NCBI GenBank assembly: GCA_030698375.1
Contig: JAUYLL010000129.1
Coordinates: 51,653-115,652 of the forward strand
Direction of reading: 5' to 3'
Source: Nocardioides sp.
GTDB taxonomy: Bacteria; Actinomycetota; Actinomycetes; Propionibacteriales; Nocardioidaceae
Length of the DNA: 64,000 bases
This document shows positions 41,439 through 52,580 of this stretch, one piece after another. Both the position numbers and the translations under genes were made by a program. The notes below the pieces were generated by a model, which did no database searches, was not told the origin of the DNA, and worked only from the letters and a program-made list of their open reading frames with translations. Position 1 is the stretch's first letter; every line of letters starts with the position of its first letter.

Positions 41439-42881
41439 TCAGCCGACCGCGCCCTCCATCTGCAGCTCGATCAGCCGGTTCAGCTCCAGCGCGTACTCCA
41501 TCGGCAGCTCCTTCGCGATCGGCTCGACGAAGCCACGCACGATCATCGCCATGGCCTCGTCCTGCTCCATGCCTCGCGACATCAGGTAGAACAGCTGGTC
41601 GTCGGAGACCTTGGAGACGCTCGCCTCGTGCCCCATCGACACGTCGTCCTCGCGGATGTCGACGTACGGGTAGGTGTCGGAGCGACTGATCTGGTCGACC
41701 AGCAACGCGTCGCAGAGGACGTTCGACTTCGAGCCGTGGGCGCCCTCGTTGATCTGCACCAGACCGCGGTACGACGTCCGCCCACCGCCCCGCGCGACCG
41801 ACTTGCTGAGGATCGAGCTGGAGGTGTGGGGGGCGGCGTGCACCATCTTGGCGCCGGCGTCCTGGTGCTGGCCCTGACCGGCGAACGCGATCGAGAGGGT
41901 CTCGCCCTTCGCGTGCTCGCCCATGAGGAAGATCGCCGGGTACTTCATGGTGACCTTGGAGCCGATGTTGCCGTCGACCCACTCCATGGTGGCGCCGGCC
42001 TCGCAGGTCGCGCGCTTCGTCACCAGGTTGTAGACGTTGTTCGACCAGTTCTGGATGGTCGTGTACCGGCAGCGGCCGCCCTTCTTCACCACGATCTCGA
42101 CGACCGCGGAGTGCAGGGAGTCGGAGGTGTAGATCGGCGCGGTACAGCCCTCGACGTAGTGCACGTAGGCACCCTCGTCGACGATGATCAGCGTCCGCTC
42201 GAACTGGCCCATGTTCTCGGTGTTGATCCGGAAGTAGGCCTGCAGCGGGATCTCGACGTGGACGCCCTTAGGCACGTAGATGAACGAGCCGCCGGACCAC
42301 ACCGAACTGTTGAGCGCCGAGAACTTGTTGTCGCCGATCGGGATCACGGTGCCGAAGTACTCCGCGAACAGCTCGGGGTGCTCGCGCAGAGCCGTGTCGG
42401 TGTCGAGGAAGAGGACGCCCTGGGCCTCGAGCTCCTCGTTGATCTTGTGGTAGACGACCTCGGACTCGTACTGGGCAGCGACGCCGGAGACGAGACGCTG
42501 CTTCTCGGCCTCGGGGATGCCCAGCCGGTCGTAGGTGTTCTTGATCTCCTCCGGGAGGTCTTCCCAGGTCTGGGCCTGCTTCTCGGTGGAGCGCACGAAG
42601 TACTTGATGTTGTCGAAGTCGATGCCGTCGAGCTCGGCACCCCAGCGCGGCATGGGCTTGCGGCCGAAGAGCTTCAGGCCCTTGAGACGGAAGTCGAGCA
42701 TCCACTCGGGCTCGCTCTTCTTCTCGGAGATGTCGCGCACGACGGCCTCGCTCAGGCCGCGCTGCGCGGTCGAGCCTGCGGAGTCGGAGTCGGACCAGCC
42801 GAACTCGTAGCGGCCGATGCCCTCCAGACCGGGGTTGAGTTCGTCGATCGACGGCGTGCCGGTGGTGGGAGTGGTCGTCAT
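41439..42881 (-). CDS. sufB: SufB, scaffold protein of the SUF system
   Basis: Main scaffold on which [Fe-S] clusters are built, 480 residues. Signature parts include [20 protein letters not shown] (near 198-217), [37 protein letters not shown] with conserved Cys, and [30 protein letters not shown] (core [20 protein letters not shown]), where the sulfur-pathway Cys/Glu/His residues lie. No intein is present, unlike in M. tuberculosis SufB. The ATG at 42881 overlaps the sufR stop (ATGA), so sufB expression is coupled to its regulator. Confidence 0.97.
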   Translation of the reverse strand: MTTTPTTGTPSIDELNPGLEGIGRYEFGWSDSDSAGSTAQRGLSEAVVRDISEKKSEPEWMLDFRLKGLKLFGRKPMPRWGAELDGIDFDNIKYFVRSTEKQAQTWEDLPEEIKNTYDRLGIPEAEKQRLVSGVAAQYESEVVYHKINEELEAQGVLFLDTDTALREHPELFAEYFGTVIPIGDNKFSALNSSVWSGGSFIYVPKGVHVEIPLQAYFRINTENMGQFERTLIIVDEGAYVHYVEGCTAPIYTSDSLHSAVVEIVVKKGGRCRYTTIQNWSNNVYNLVTKRATCEAGATMEWVDGNIGSKVTMKYPAIFLMGEHAKGETLSIAFAGQGQHQDAGAKMVHAAPHTSSSILSKSVARGGGRTSYRGLVQINEGAHGSKSNVLCDALLVDQISRSDTYPYVDIREDDVSMGHEASVSKVSDDQLFYLMSRGMEQDEAMAMIVRGFVEPIAKELPMEYALELNRLIELQMEGAVG

Positions 42882-43624
42882 GAGGACGCTCCGTTCTCGT
42901 CGGGGATGGCGCTGATCGGTCGGGGGATGCAGGTGGTGCAGACGCCGTCGCCGTGGGCGATGGTGGCCAGGCGCTGGACGTGGCGGCCGAGGACCCGGGA
43001 GATGACCTCGGTCTCGGCCTCGCACAGCTGGGGGAACTCGTGGGCCACGTGCGAGACGGGGCAGTGCTGCTGGCACAGCTGGGCGCCCGCAGGCGCCTGC
43101 CGCACCGACGCGGCGTACCCGTGACGGGTGAGCACGAGGGCCAGCACCTCGGCGGGGTCGAGCTCCGGCTGTCGCTCGGTGAGCTCGGCGAACTCGACCT
43201 CGAGGGAGGCCACCCGGCGCCGGGCGAACGCGAGGACGGCGTCGTCGCCGCCGGTCTCGGCGAGGAACCGCAGGGCGTCCGCCGCGAGGTCGTCGTACTG
43301 CTGGTCGAAGGCGTCACGGCCCGCAGCGGTGAGGGCGAACATCTTGGCCGGTCGCCCACGCCCCCGGGCGCCGTAGGCGCGCGGCTCACGCTGCTCCACG
43401 GCTCCGTCGTCGAGCAGCTGGTCGAGGTGGCGCCGGACGGCCGCCGGGGTCAGCGCGAGGCGCTCGGCGAGAGCGGCAGCGGTCGAGGGGCCGTTCTCCA
43501 GAATCGAACGGGCGACGCGGTCGCGGGTGGAGTCGGTGGCCTCGCGCGCGGACGTCACCACGCCAGACGGCACCGAGGCAGTGGCTCGAGAGCCCTGCTG
43601 GCGACGTGCTGCGCTGAATTCCAC
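42878..43624 (-). CDS. sufR: SufR-like iron-sulfur transcriptional regulator
   Basis: A 248-residue ArsR/DeoR-like winged-helix regulator at the head of the suf operon. The helix-turn-helix is [22 protein letters not shown] (core [18 protein letters not shown], 53-70). Cys184, Cys188 and Cys201, plus Cys229 and Cys232, cluster in the C-terminal half, which fits ligation of an [Fe-S] cluster as in known SufR. When cluster-bound it should repress suf. The GTG at 43624 is the most upstream start close to the promoter; GTG at 43558 is an alternative and would leave an N terminus of more usual length. Confidence 0.88.
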   Translation of the reverse strand: MEFSAARRQQGSRATASVPSGVVTSAREATDSTRDRVARSILENGPSTAAALAERLALTPAAVRRHLDQLLDDGAVEQREPRAYGARGRGRPAKMFALTAAGRDAFDQQYDDLAADALRFLAETGGDDAVLAFARRRVASLEVEFAELTERQPELDPAEVLALVLTRHGYAASVRQAPAGAQLCQQHCPVSHVAHEFPQLCEAETEVISRVLGRHVQRLATIAHGDGVCTTCIPRPISAIPDENGASS

Positions 43625-43637
43625 AACACCAGTGTGG
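43621..43637. promoter_or_regulatory. Candidate SufR operator at the sufR start
   Basis: CCACAACACCAGTGTGG contains outer arms CCACA/TGTGG and an inner ACAC-CA-GTGT. It overlaps the GTG at 43624. Mycobacterial SufR binds an ACACT-N5-TGTGA type of repeat (recall), which is similar in half-site. Autoregulation at this position would be natural. Confidence 0.4.
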
Positions 43638-43656
43638 CGATAATGCACAGCACCTT

Positions 43657-43675
43657 TCAAGCAAGGGTGCCCTAA
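43657..43675. promoter_or_regulatory. Possible iron box upstream of sufR
   Basis: Read on the minus strand, TTAGGGCACCCTTGCTTGA agrees with the DtxR/IdeR consensus at about 11 of 19 positions, mostly in the left half. It is a weak match and may be chance. Confidence 0.25.
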
Positions 43676-43714
43676 GCCGTCCCGACCGCCGTCCGAGCGG
43701 TGCCGCACCGAGCC

Positions 43715-43720
43715 TAGACT
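43715..43720 (+). promoter_or_regulatory. Putative -10 element of a leaderless ABC gene
   Basis: TAGACT, then eight bases, then the GTG at 43729. Confidence 0.4.
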
Positions 43721-43728
43721 TGCTCCTC

Positions 43729-44676
43729 GTGCCCGCCGACGACCCCTCCGACGACCCTGCGGTCGTCGTCGAGGACCTGCGCATGGCGTACGGCGGCACG
43801 GTCGCGGTCGACGACCTCTCGCTCACCGTGGCCCGCCGCTCCGTCACCGCGGTCCTCGGGCCGAACGGCGCCGGCAAGACCACCACGCTGGAGACCTGCG
43901 AGGGGTACCGCGCCCCGCAGGGCGGCCGGGTCCGGGTGCTCGGGCTGGACCCCAGGCGGGACCGGCGGGCGCTGCTCCCCCGCATCGGCGTGATGCTGCA
44001 GAGCGGCGGCGCCTGGTCGGGCGTGCGCGCCACCGAGATGCTGCGCCACGTCGCCTCCCTGCACGCGCACCCGCTCCCCGTCGACCTCCTGGTGGAGCGG
44101 CTCGGACTCGGCGACTGCGGCCGCACGCCGTACCGCCGGCTCTCAGGCGGGCAGCAGCAACGGCTCTCGCTGGCGATGGCGGTCGTCGGTCGCCCCGAGC
44201 TGATCTTCGTCGACGAGCCGACCGCGGGGATGGATCCCGCCGCGCGGCGAACGACCTGGGAGCTGCTCGAGGAGCTGCGCGCCGACGGCGTGACCATCGT
44301 GCTCACCACGCACTACCTCGACGAGGCCGAGCGCCTGGCCGACACCGTGCACATCATCGACCGGGGCCGGTTGATCGCGAGCGGCACGCCCTTCGAGCTC
44401 ACCCGGTCACGCGGCCAGACCTCGATCCGGCTCGTCGTCACCGAGCCCTTCCCTGCCGGTGCGCCGGCCTCCCTGCAGACGGCGCTCGGCCCCGGCACCC
44501 ACGTCGCCCCGGTCAACGACCACAGCCTGCTCATTACCGGCCCCGCCGACGCCTCCACGCTGGCGACCGTCAGCGCCTGGTGCGAGGAGCACGGCGTGCT
44601 GCCCGAGTCCCTGACTCTGGGCCAACGCACGCTCGAGGACGTCTTCCTGCAGCTGACCGGACGGGAGATCGCGTGA
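43729..44676 (+). CDS. ABC transporter ATP-binding protein (DrrA-like)
   Basis: A 315-residue ATPase of the drug-exporter (DrrA/CcmA-like) group. Walker A GPNGAGKTT is near 44-52, LSGGQQQRLSLAMAVV is the signature, FVDEPTAGMDP is Walker B, and LTTHYLDEAERLAD carries the switch His. A C-terminal domain of about 90 residues (ending LTLGQRTLEDVFLQLTGREIA) is typical of the group. The GTG at 43729 has a -10-like box eight bases upstream and no ribosome binding site. It overlaps the permease start (GTGA). It is divergent from sufR. Confidence 0.92.
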   Translation: MPADDPSDDPAVVVEDLRMAYGGTVAVDDLSLTVARRSVTAVLGPNGAGKTTTLETCEGYRAPQGGRVRVLGLDPRRDRRALLPRIGVMLQSGGAWSGVRATEMLRHVASLHAHPLPVDLLVERLGLGDCGRTPYRRLSGGQQQRLSLAMAVVGRPELIFVDEPTAGMDPAARRTTWELLEELRADGVTIVLTTHYLDEAERLADTVHIIDRGRLIASGTPFELTRSRGQTSIRLVVTEPFPAGAPASLQTALGPGTHVAPVNDHSLLITGPADASTLATVSAWCEEHGVLPESLTLGQRTLEDVFLQLTGREIA

Positions 44677-45449
44677 GCGGCACCTTCACCCCCAGGCCCG
44701 GCGCTGCCCCGCTGCTGCGGCAGGTGCGCGCGCAGACGCTGATGGAAGCCCGGCTGATGCTCCGCAACGGAGAACAGCTCCTCCTCGCCGTCGTGATCCC
44801 CCTGCTCGTGCTGGTCGGGGGCGTGCTCGCCGCGGGCCGGCTCGGGCTGGCCCTCGACGGGCGGTCCGCCGTCGACGTCCTCACCCCGGGCGTCCTTGCG
44901 CTGGCGGTGATGTCCACCAGCTTCACGTCCCTCGCGATCGCCACCGGCTTCGAGCGGCGGTACGGCGTGCTGAAGCGGCTCGGCACCGCTCCCCTTCCCC
45001 GCTCTGGGCTGTTGACCGGCAAGGTCGGCGCGCTGCTCATCGTCCAGGTCCTCCAGGTCCTGGCGGTCGGCACGGTTGCGGCCGCGCTCGGATGGCGGCC
45101 GACGAGCGCCCTCCCCGCACTCGCCGGCGCGGTGCTGCTCGCCGCCTGCGGGACTGCGGCCTTCGCCGCGCTCGGTCTGCTGCTGGCCGGCTCGCTGCGC
45201 GCGGAGGCGACGCTCGCGGCGGCGAACCTGATCTACCTCCTCCTGCTCACCGCCGGTGCCGTGGTCCTCCCCGCGGCCACCTACGGGTGGTTCGGCGACG
45301 TCGCCGTGTGGCTGCCCTCGGGTGCGCTCGGCGAGGGCCTCCGCGGCGCGCTGCTCGACGCCGCGGTGCCCCTGCGGGAGATCGCGGTGCTTCTCGCATG
45401 GGCCGCGCTCGGAACCCTGCTGACCGCCCGCACGTTCTCCTGGGAGTGA
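44673..45449 (+). CDS. ABC transporter permease (ABC-2 type)
   Basis: A 258-residue membrane protein with six hydrophobic segments of the ABC-2 type (about 35-55, 65-90, 105-130, 135-160, 168-190, 230-250). FERRYGVLKRLGTAPLPRSGLL is the conserved cytoplasmic loop (core YGVLKRLGTAPLPRSGLL). It is translationally coupled to the preceding ATPase and is followed after two bases by ctaA, the same neighbourhood as in mycobacteria. A link to heme A or oxidase assembly is possible, but no substrate is known. Confidence 0.9.
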   Translation: MSGTFTPRPGAAPLLRQVRAQTLMEARLMLRNGEQLLLAVVIPLLVLVGGVLAAGRLGLALDGRSAVDVLTPGVLALAVMSTSFTSLAIATGFERRYGVLKRLGTAPLPRSGLLTGKVGALLIVQVLQVLAVGTVAAALGWRPTSALPALAGAVLLAACGTAAFAALGLLLAGSLRAEATLAAANLIYLLLLTAGAVVLPAATYGWFGDVAVWLPSGALGEGLRGALLDAAVPLREIAVLLAWAALGTLLTARTFSWE

Positions 45450-45451
45450 CG

Positions 45452-46438
45452 ATGCCGAAGCCTGTCCCCGCCCCCCACCGCGTCCCGGCACCCCCGGCGC
45501 CCCCGGCGCCCCCGGTTCCCCGGCTCCTCGGCGCCCTGGCCTGGGCGTCGCTCGTGGCCAACATCGGCATCGTGCTGACCGGCGGCGTGGTCCGCCTCAC
45601 CGGCTCCGGGCTGGGCTGTCCCACCTGGCCACGGTGCACCGAGGAGTCCTTCGTCCCGCAGGGCGAGCTCGGCATCCACGGGGCCATCGAGTTCGGGAAC
45701 CGGCTCCTCACGTTCGTCCTCGTCGCCGTGGCCGTGGCGACCTTCCTCGTGGCGCTGCGGCACGGCCGCCCGGCCATCACCCGGATCGCCGTCGTCCTCG
45801 GGCTCGGCGTACCGGCGCAGGCGGTGATCGGCGGGATCACGGTCCTCACCGACCTCAACCCGTGGACGGTCGCCTTCCACCTGCTGGTGTCGATGGCGAT
45901 GATCGGGGTCGCAGTGCTCCTGCTGCGTCGTCTCCACGACGCTGACGGACCCCGGCAGCGCGTCGTCCCCTCCGGCTACGTCGCGCTGGTCGGAGCGATC
46001 TTCGCCACCACCTGGGGGGTGCTCTACCTCGGCACCGTGGTGACCGGCAGCGGACCGCACGCGGGCGACGCCAACGCCCCGCGCAACGGCCTGGACCCCC
46101 AGACCTGGAGCCAGCTGCACGCGGACCTGGTCTTCCTCCTGGTCGGGCTGACCCTGGCTGCGGTCCTGCTGCTCCGCGCGGTCGACGCCCCCGCTCGGGT
46201 ACGCCGGCCCGCCTGGGCGCTCCTCGGTGTCGAGATTGCGCAGGGCGCCGTCGGGTTCGTCCAGTACTACACCGGGCTCCCCGAGGTCCTGGTGGCGCTG
46301 CACCTGGTGGGCGCCGCCCTCACCTCGGCGACCGCGACCTGGCTGCTCGTCGCGGTGCACGCCCCCGCGCCGAAGGCGGTGGCTCAGAAGCCGAGCAGCG
46401 GGTCGAGCGCGACGGTCACGAACAGCAGGGACAGGTAG
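45452..46438 (+). CDS. ctaA: Heme A synthase
   Basis: COX15/CtaA-type membrane enzyme that oxidises heme O to heme A for cytochrome oxidase. The 328-residue protein has about eight helices. Heme-ligand candidates are His76 ([10 protein letters not shown]), His143 (FHLLVSM), His223 (LHADLVF) and His284 (LHLVGAA). The Cys56/Cys62 pair in GCPTWPRC sits in the first outer loop, as in Bacillus CtaA. A Pro/Ala-rich cytosolic N terminus of 25 residues precedes the first helix. The final 55 bases overlap the convergent ctaB gene. Confidence 0.95.
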   Translation: MPKPVPAPHRVPAPPAPPAPPVPRLLGALAWASLVANIGIVLTGGVVRLTGSGLGCPTWPRCTEESFVPQGELGIHGAIEFGNRLLTFVLVAVAVATFLVALRHGRPAITRIAVVLGLGVPAQAVIGGITVLTDLNPWTVAFHLLVSMAMIGVAVLLLRRLHDADGPRQRVVPSGYVALVGAIFATTWGVLYLGTVVTGSGPHAGDANAPRNGLDPQTWSQLHADLVFLLVGLTLAAVLLLRAVDAPARVRRPAWALLGVEIAQGAVGFVQYYTGLPEVLVALHLVGAALTSATATWLLVAVHAPAPKAVAQKPSSGSSATVTNSRDR

Positions 46439-47325
46439 AGGTTCGACCAGTGGAACAGCCGCATCGGCCGGATGTCGGCGAGGGCGTCGCTGGTGCGGGC
46501 GCGGCGCTGCATGAGGTGCGCCTCCACGAGGAAGAGAACGCCGAGGACCGCAGCGGCGACCGGGTAGAACAGGCCTGTCCCGGCGACCGGCCAGAGCAGC
46601 AGCGACGTGGCCACCATCGCGTACGAGTAGAGGACGATCTGGCGGGCCACCACGCGGGCCGGCGCCACGACGGGGAGCATCGGCACATCGACCGAGGCGT
46701 AGTCCTCGCGGTAGCGCAGCGCGAGCGCCCAGGTGTGCGGCGGGGTCCAGAAGAAGACCACCAGGAACAGGACCACGGGTGCCCAGGCCAGTTCGCCGGT
46801 CACCGCGGTCCAGCCGATCAGCGCCGGGAAGCAGCCGGCCAGACCGCCCCAGACGATGTTCTGGGTGGTCCGGCGCTTGAGCACCATCGTGTAGACGAGC
46901 ACGTAGAACGCGTTCGCCCCCACGCTGAGGCCGGCCGAGAGCGGGTTGACGAGGAGGTAGAGCAAGATCGTCGAGACGACGCCGAGGGTGAGGCCGAAGA
47001 CCAGCGCCGACCGCGGGGTCACGATGTGGCGCGGGAGCGCCCGCCGACGGGTGCGGCGCATCTGCTCGTCGATATCACGGTCGTAGACGCAGTTCAGCGC
47101 ACTGGCCGAGCCGGCCGAAAGGGCGCCGCCGACGACGGTGGCCGCGACCAGGCCCAGCGGCGGCACGCCCCGCGCGGCGAAGAACATCACCGGGACGGTG
47201 GTCAGCAGCAGCAGCTCGATGACGCGCGGCTTGGTGAGACCGACGTACGCGGCCACCACGTCCTTCAGCGTCGCCCGCTCCTCGTCCTGCCTGTCGGCAG
47301 GGACGCGTGAGTGGACGGCCGTCAC
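46384..47325 (-). CDS. ctaB: Protoheme IX farnesyltransferase (heme O synthase)
   Basis: Polyprenyltransferase that adds farnesyl to heme B; heme A synthase, encoded next door, then uses the product. The 313-residue protein has about nine helices. The substrate-binding motif [15 protein letters not shown] and the second motif [16 protein letters not shown] are clear, as is [16 protein letters not shown] at the start. GTG at 47325 is preceded by GAGG; an in-frame GTG six bases upstream is equally possible. It is divergent from tkt. Confidence 0.95.
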   Translation of the reverse strand: MTAVHSRVPADRQDEERATLKDVVAAYVGLTKPRVIELLLLTTVPVMFFAARGVPPLGLVAATVVGGALSAGSASALNCVYDRDIDEQMRRTRRRALPRHIVTPRSALVFGLTLGVVSTILLYLLVNPLSAGLSVGANAFYVLVYTMVLKRRTTQNIVWGGLAGCFPALIGWTAVTGELAWAPVVLFLVVFFWTPPHTWALALRYREDYASVDVPMLPVVAPARVVARQIVLYSYAMVATSLLLWPVAGTGLFYPVAAAVLGVLFLVEAHLMQRRARTSDALADIRPMRLFHWSNLYLSLLFVTVALDPLLGF

Positions 47326-47602
47326 GGGCACCTCGGGGATCGCGGCGCGAAGCACGCCGGGGACGCTGGGGAACAGCCCGAGTCTAACGGCGGACAGCGG
47401 CGTGCGCGCACCCGGCGGGGTCCAGCGCAGGTGACCGTGCTCACCCGCGCCCCGGGGGCCGCCGAGGGCCGGCTGCACTCCCCCGCGCCCGTGAGTAGGC
47501 TCGCGGGCAGGCACCGGGACGTTGGGCGTCCGCCCCACCGGTTCGCCACCGCCCGAGCGACCCGTCTGCGCCTGCAGAAGACCCGAGAGGAACCCGCCCC
47601 GC

Positions 47603-49708
47603 GTGAGCACCCCCGAGCTGTCCTGGTCCGAGATCGACGACCGCGCCGTCGCCGTGACGCGCGCGCTCGCCATGGACGCCGTGCAGAAGGTCGGCAACGG
47701 CCACCCCGGGACGGCGATGGCGCTGGCCCCGGTTGCCTACACGCTCTTCCAAAAGGTCATGCGGCACGACCCCGCGGACCCGGAGTGGATCGCGCGCGAC
47801 CGGTTCATCCTCTCCGCCGGCCACTCGAGCATCACGCTCTACACCCAGCTGTTCCTCGGCGGTTTCGGTCTCGAGCTCCAGGACCTGCAGGCGCTGCGCA
47901 CCTGGGGCAGCAAGACCCCCGGTCACCCCGAGCACGGCCACACCGCCGGCGTGGAGACCACCACCGGTCCCCTGGGGCAGGGCGTGGCGAACGCGGTCGG
48001 CATGGCCATGGCTGGGCGCCGGTTGCGCGGGCTGCTGGACCCCGAGGCACCCACCGGGGAGAGCCTCTTCGACCACCACGTCTACGTCCTCGCCAGCGAC
48101 GGTGACCTCCAGGAGGGCGTGAGCGCCGAGGCGTCCTCCATCGCCGGCCACCAGGAGCTCGGCAACCTCACGGTCATCTGGGACGACAACGAGATCTCGA
48201 TCGAGGGCGACACCGACATCGCGTTCACCGAGGACGTGGCCGCCCGCTACGAGGCGTACGGCTGGCACGTGCAGACCGTCGACTGGACCAGCGGCGGGCG
48301 CGAGTACGCCGAGGACCTGGCTGCGCTCCACACCGCGCTGGAGGCGGCCAAGGCGGTCACCGACCGGCCGAGCTTCATCGCGCTGCGGACGATCATCGCC
48401 TGGCCGGCGCCGAACGCCCAGGGCACCGGCAAGTCGCACGGCTCCGCGCTCGGCGCGGACGAGGTCGCGGCCACCAAGGAGATCCTCGGGCTCGACCCCG
48501 CCCAGCACTTCGCGGTCCCCGACGACGTGCTCGCCCACACCCGGGCCCTCACCGAGAAGGGCCGGACCGCAGGCAAGGACTGGGACGAGCGCTACGCCCG
48601 CTGGGCCGAGGAGCACCCCGAGCGGGCCGCGCTGCTCCACCGGCTGAAGTCGCACCAGCTCCCCGAGGGCTGGGACGCCGACCTTCCGACGTACGACGCC
48701 GACCCGAAGGGCGTCGCCACCCGCAAGGCCTCCGGCGAGGTGCTCACCGCGCTCGCACCCGGGATGCCGGAGCTGTGGGGCGGCTCGGCGGACCTGGCCG
48801 AGTCCAACAACACCACCCCGAAGGGCGAGCCGTCCTTCGTCCCGTCCCACCGCTCGACCGACGACTTCAGTGGTGACCGGTACGGCCGCGTCCTGCACTT
48901 CGGCATCCGCGAGCACGCCATGGGCTCGATCATGAACGGCATCGCGCTGCAGGGCGGCACTCGCGTGTACGGCGGCACCTTCCTGGTGTTCTCCGACTAC
49001 ATGCGGCCCGCGGTCCGCCTCGCCTCGCTGATGGGTCTCCCCGTCACCGACGTGTGGACCCACGACTCCATCGGCCTCGGCGAGGACGGCCCCACCCACC
49101 AGCCCGTCGAGCACCTCGCGGCACTCCGGGCCATCCCGGGGCTCTCCGTCGTCCGCCCGGCCGACGCCAACGAGACCGTGGCGGCCTGGCACACCCTGCT
49201 CCAGCGCACCGACGGCCCCACGGCGCTGGCGCTCACCCGGCAGAACGTGCCGACCTTCCCCCGCGGCACGGACGGCTTCGCGTCCGTCGACGGGGTGGCG
49301 CGGGGTGGCTACGTGCTCGTCGACGCCGAGAACGGCCAGCCGGACGTGGTGCTCGTCGGCACCGGGTCCGAGCTGCAGCTGGCGGTCGAGGCGCGCGCCC
49401 TCCTCGCCGAGAAGGGCGTGGGTGCCCGGGTCGTGTCGATGCCGTGCCGTGAGTGGTTCGCCGAGCAGGACCAGGCCTACCGCGACACCGTCCTCCCGCC
49501 CCAGGTGAAGGCCCGCGTCAGCGTGGAAGCCGGGGTGGCCCAGGGCTGGCACGAGGTCGTCGGCGACAGCGGCCGGGTCGTCTCCCTGGAGCACTTCGGC
49601 GCCTCCGCCGACTTCGCGACGCTCTTCGCCCAGTTCGGCTTCACCGCCGACGCCGTCGTGCTGGCCGCGGAGGACTCGATCCGCACGGCATCGGGTACGT
49701 CGGCCTGA
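47603..49708 (+). CDS. tkt: Transketolase
   Basis: Thiamine-diphosphate enzyme of the non-oxidative pentose phosphate pathway, 701 residues. His34 in NGHPGTAMA and the ThDP/Mg motif [14 protein letters not shown] with NEISIEG downstream identify the N-terminal domain; [15 protein letters not shown] holds the catalytic Glu of the middle domain; and [13 protein letters not shown] opens the C-terminal domain. GTG at 47603 is chosen from the conserved N-terminal helix; GAGAGG lies about 12 bases upstream. It begins the tkt-tal-pgi-pgl run. Confidence 0.96.
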   Translation: MSTPELSWSEIDDRAVAVTRALAMDAVQKVGNGHPGTAMALAPVAYTLFQKVMRHDPADPEWIARDRFILSAGHSSITLYTQLFLGGFGLELQDLQALRTWGSKTPGHPEHGHTAGVETTTGPLGQGVANAVGMAMAGRRLRGLLDPEAPTGESLFDHHVYVLASDGDLQEGVSAEASSIAGHQELGNLTVIWDDNEISIEGDTDIAFTEDVAARYEAYGWHVQTVDWTSGGREYAEDLAALHTALEAAKAVTDRPSFIALRTIIAWPAPNAQGTGKSHGSALGADEVAATKEILGLDPAQHFAVPDDVLAHTRALTEKGRTAGKDWDERYARWAEEHPERAALLHRLKSHQLPEGWDADLPTYDADPKGVATRKASGEVLTALAPGMPELWGGSADLAESNNTTPKGEPSFVPSHRSTDDFSGDRYGRVLHFGIREHAMGSIMNGIALQGGTRVYGGTFLVFSDYMRPAVRLASLMGLPVTDVWTHDSIGLGEDGPTHQPVEHLAALRAIPGLSVVRPADANETVAAWHTLLQRTDGPTALALTRQNVPTFPRGTDGFASVDGVARGGYVLVDAENGQPDVVLVGTGSELQLAVEARALLAEKGVGARVVSMPCREWFAEQDQAYRDTVLPPQVKARVSVEAGVAQGWHEVVGDSGRVVSLEHFGASADFATLFAQFGFTADAVVLAAEDSIRTASGTSA

Positions 49709-49764
49709 GAGGCCGACCGCCCACCAGCGCACGCCCGACGCACCCCACCACCGCAGGAGGCACC

Positions 49765-50874
49765 ATGAGCGACCGTCTGAAGGCACTCTCCGAGGCCGGG
49801 GTGAGCATCTGGCTCGACGACCTGTCCCGCGAGCGCATCGAGACCGGTGACCTCACCGACCTGGTCAAGGACCGCTCGGTCGTCGGGGTGACGACGAACC
49901 CGTCGATCTTCGCGGCCGCGCTCGCCGAGGGTGAGCGGTACGCCGACCAGGTCGCCGAGCTCGCCCGCGCCGGCACCGACGTCGACGAGGCGGTGTTCAC
50001 GCTGACGACCACCGACGTCCGCAACGCCTGCGACCTGCTCATGGACGTCTGGCAGGAGTCCGACGGGGTCGACGGCCGCGTCTCCATCGAGGTGCCCCCA
50101 GACCTCGCGTCCGACACCGACGCCACGGTCGAGGCCGCCCAGCGCCTGTGGGACACCGTCGACCGCCCGAACCTCCTGATCAAGATCCCGGCCACCACCG
50201 AGGGGGCCCCGGCCATCACCGAGGTCCTCGGCCGTGGGATCAGCGTGAACGTGACGCTGATCTTCGGGCTCGACCGCTACCGCGCGGTGATGGACGCCTA
50301 CCTCCAGGGTCTCGAGCAGGCCAAGGGAGCAGGCCACGACCTGTCGAGCATCCACTCGGTCGCGTCGTTCTTCGTCTCCCGGGTCGACAGCGAGGTCGAC
50401 GCGCGCCTGGACGCCTCGGACGCCGGTGGTGCCGCCCACCTCAAGGGCAAGGCCGCCGTGGCCAACGCGCGGCTGGCCTACGAGGCATACGAGGGGGTCT
50501 TCGCGGGCGAGCGCTTCGCCGCCCTGGCCCAGGACGGCGCGCGTCCGCAGCGACCGCTGTGGGCCTCCACCGGCGTGAAGAACCCGGACTACCCCGACAC
50601 GCTCTACGTCACCGAGTTGGTGGTCGACGGCACGGTGAACACGATGCCGCAGAAGACCCTCGAGGCGGTCGCCGACCACGGCGAGGTTCGCGGTGACGCG
50701 GTGCGGGAGAACTACGCCTCCGCCCACGAGGTGATGGACGCCCTCGCCGGCGCCGGGATCGTCTACGACGACGTGATCGCCGTCCTCGAGAAGGAGGGGG
50801 TCCAGAAGTTCGTCGCCTCCTGGCGTGAGCTGCAGGAGACGGTGCAGGGCCAACTGCGGGAGGCACAGGCGTGA
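49765..50874 (+). CDS. tal: Transaldolase
   Basis: Transfers a dihydroxyacetone unit in the pentose phosphate pathway, 369 residues. The Schiff-base Lys140 lies in [12 protein letters not shown], and GVTTNPSIF at 41-49 and the final [14 protein letters not shown] region are typical of the actinobacterial type. AGGAGG eight bases before the ATG is a strong ribosome binding site. The stop overlaps the pgi GTG start by four bases. Confidence 0.96.
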   Translation: MSDRLKALSEAGVSIWLDDLSRERIETGDLTDLVKDRSVVGVTTNPSIFAAALAEGERYADQVAELARAGTDVDEAVFTLTTTDVRNACDLLMDVWQESDGVDGRVSIEVPPDLASDTDATVEAAQRLWDTVDRPNLLIKIPATTEGAPAITEVLGRGISVNVTLIFGLDRYRAVMDAYLQGLEQAKGAGHDLSSIHSVASFFVSRVDSEVDARLDASDAGGAAHLKGKAAVANARLAYEAYEGVFAGERFAALAQDGARPQRPLWASTGVKNPDYPDTLYVTELVVDGTVNTMPQKTLEAVADHGEVRGDAVRENYASAHEVMDALAGAGIVYDDVIAVLEKEGVQKFVASWRELQETVQGQLREAQA

Positions 50875-52547
50875 CGGCGTGGGACTCCGTCAGCGGGCCG
50901 TCGTACGAGCTGCTGCTCGGGTTCCCCGACGAGACCCGGTTCGCCACCACCGTCGCACGCCTGGTCGCCGACGACGTGGCCTCGGGGATCGCGGCACAGG
51001 ACGCCACCCTCTGGGGTCCTGAGGCCGAGGAGGAGGCTGCGCAGCGACTGTCGTGGGTCGACCTCCCCGAGGCGTCGCGGCCGCTGGTCGCCGAGGTCGA
51101 GACGCTCCGCGACGAGCTTCGTGCCCAGGGCCTGGACCGGGTGGTCCTGTGCGGCATGGGTGGCTCGTCGCTGGCTCCCGAGGTTATCTGCGGCGCCGCC
51201 GGGGTGCCCCTGGTCGTGCTCGACGCCTCCGACCCCGACTCGGTACGCCGGGCCACCGGCACGGACCTCGACCGCACCGTGGCCGTGGTGTCCTCGAAGT
51301 CCGGCGGGACCGTGGAGACCGACTCCCAGCGCCGCGCCTTCACCCAGGCGTTCCTCGACGCGGGCCTGGACCCCGCCGACCGCATTGTCGTGGTGACCGA
51401 CCCGGGGTCGCCCCTCGCGGAGCAGGCAACTGCTGCCGGGCACCGCACCTTCCTCGCCGACCCCGACGTCGGCGGTCGCTACTCCGCACTGACCGCGTTC
51501 GGCCTGGTCCCCAGCGGTCTCGCCGGCGCGGACGTCGGGACCCTCCTCGACGAGGCTGCGGCGCTGCGCCCGGTGCTCGCCCAGGACTCCCCCGACAACC
51601 CGGCGCTGCGGCTGGGCGCGCTGCTCGGCACCGCCCACGCCGATGGCGTCGACAAGCTCGTGCTCGCCGACGACGGATCGACCCACCCCGGTCTCGGTGA
51701 CTGGGTCGAGCAGCTCGTGGCCGAGTCGACCGGCAAGCACGGCAAGGGTGTGCTGCCCGTCGTCGTGGACGGTGTCGAGGCTCCCGAGGTCCTGGCGTCG
51801 ACACCCGACTCCGTGCTGGTGACCTACGGCCCCGACCCCGCCCTCGACTCTCTCCACCCGGCGTCCGGCTACGCGGTCGCCCTCGACGCCCCGCTGGGCG
51901 GCCAGGTGCTGCTCTGGGAGCACGCGACCGCTGTGGTGGGTCGGCTGCTCGGCATCAACCCGTTCGACCAGCCCGACGTGGAGAGCGCCAAGACGGCCGC
52001 GCGCGGGATGCTCGACGCACCGCCGACCGGCAGCGCGCCCGACCTCGTGGCCGACGGCATCGAGGTCCGCGGTCTCGGCGCCCTGGCGGTGCCCGGTGAC
52101 GCCACGCTCGACCAGGCACTGTCCGGGCTGCTCGACGCCCTCGCCGCCGAGGGCGACCGCGGCTACCTCGCCGTCATGGCGTACGCCGACCGGGACGCGT
52201 TCGGCACGCTCGCCGACGTGCGTCCGGGCCTCGCCCGCCGGACCCGGCGGCCGGTCACCTTCGGCTGGGGGCCGCGCTTCCTGCACTCGACCGGCCAGCT
52301 GCACAAGGGGGGCCCGCCCGTCGGAGCCTTCCTCCAGGTGACGGTGGCCGCACGCGACGACCTGCCCGTCCCCGGCCGGGAGTTCACCTTCGGCAGGCTG
52401 GTCGCCGCCCAGGCGGCCGGTGACGCCCAGGTGCTCGCCGACCACGGCCGTCCGGTCCTCCGTCTTCACGTCACCGAGCCGGAGCCCGAGGGCCGCGCGT
52501 TCGGGCGCCTGCGCTCCCTGCTGGGCGCCGACCTGCCGGGCAGGTAG
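50871..52547 (+). CDS. pgi: Glucose-6-phosphate isomerase
   Basis: Interconverts glucose 6-phosphate and fructose 6-phosphate. The 558-residue protein has two SIS domains: GMGGSS at 95-100 and [10 protein letters not shown] at 141-150 bind the phosphate. The overall type (LSWVDLP start, [23 protein letters not shown] near 472-494; core [14 protein letters not shown]) is the one fused or linked to transaldolase in many bacteria. GTG overlaps the tal stop (GTGA). In related actinobacteria zwf and opcA follow; here pgl follows after 33 bases. Confidence 0.94.
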   Translation: MTAWDSVSGPSYELLLGFPDETRFATTVARLVADDVASGIAAQDATLWGPEAEEEAAQRLSWVDLPEASRPLVAEVETLRDELRAQGLDRVVLCGMGGSSLAPEVICGAAGVPLVVLDASDPDSVRRATGTDLDRTVAVVSSKSGGTVETDSQRRAFTQAFLDAGLDPADRIVVVTDPGSPLAEQATAAGHRTFLADPDVGGRYSALTAFGLVPSGLAGADVGTLLDEAAALRPVLAQDSPDNPALRLGALLGTAHADGVDKLVLADDGSTHPGLGDWVEQLVAESTGKHGKGVLPVVVDGVEAPEVLASTPDSVLVTYGPDPALDSLHPASGYAVALDAPLGGQVLLWEHATAVVGRLLGINPFDQPDVESAKTAARGMLDAPPTGSAPDLVADGIEVRGLGALAVPGDATLDQALSGLLDALAAEGDRGYLAVMAYADRDAFGTLADVRPGLARRTRRPVTFGWGPRFLHSTGQLHKGGPPVGAFLQVTVAARDDLPVPGREFTFGRLVAAQAAGDAQVLADHGRPVLRLHVTEPEPEGRAFGRLRSLLGADLPGR

Positions 52548-52580
52548 TCCGCTCGGCCCATCCCCGACCGAGGAGACGCC

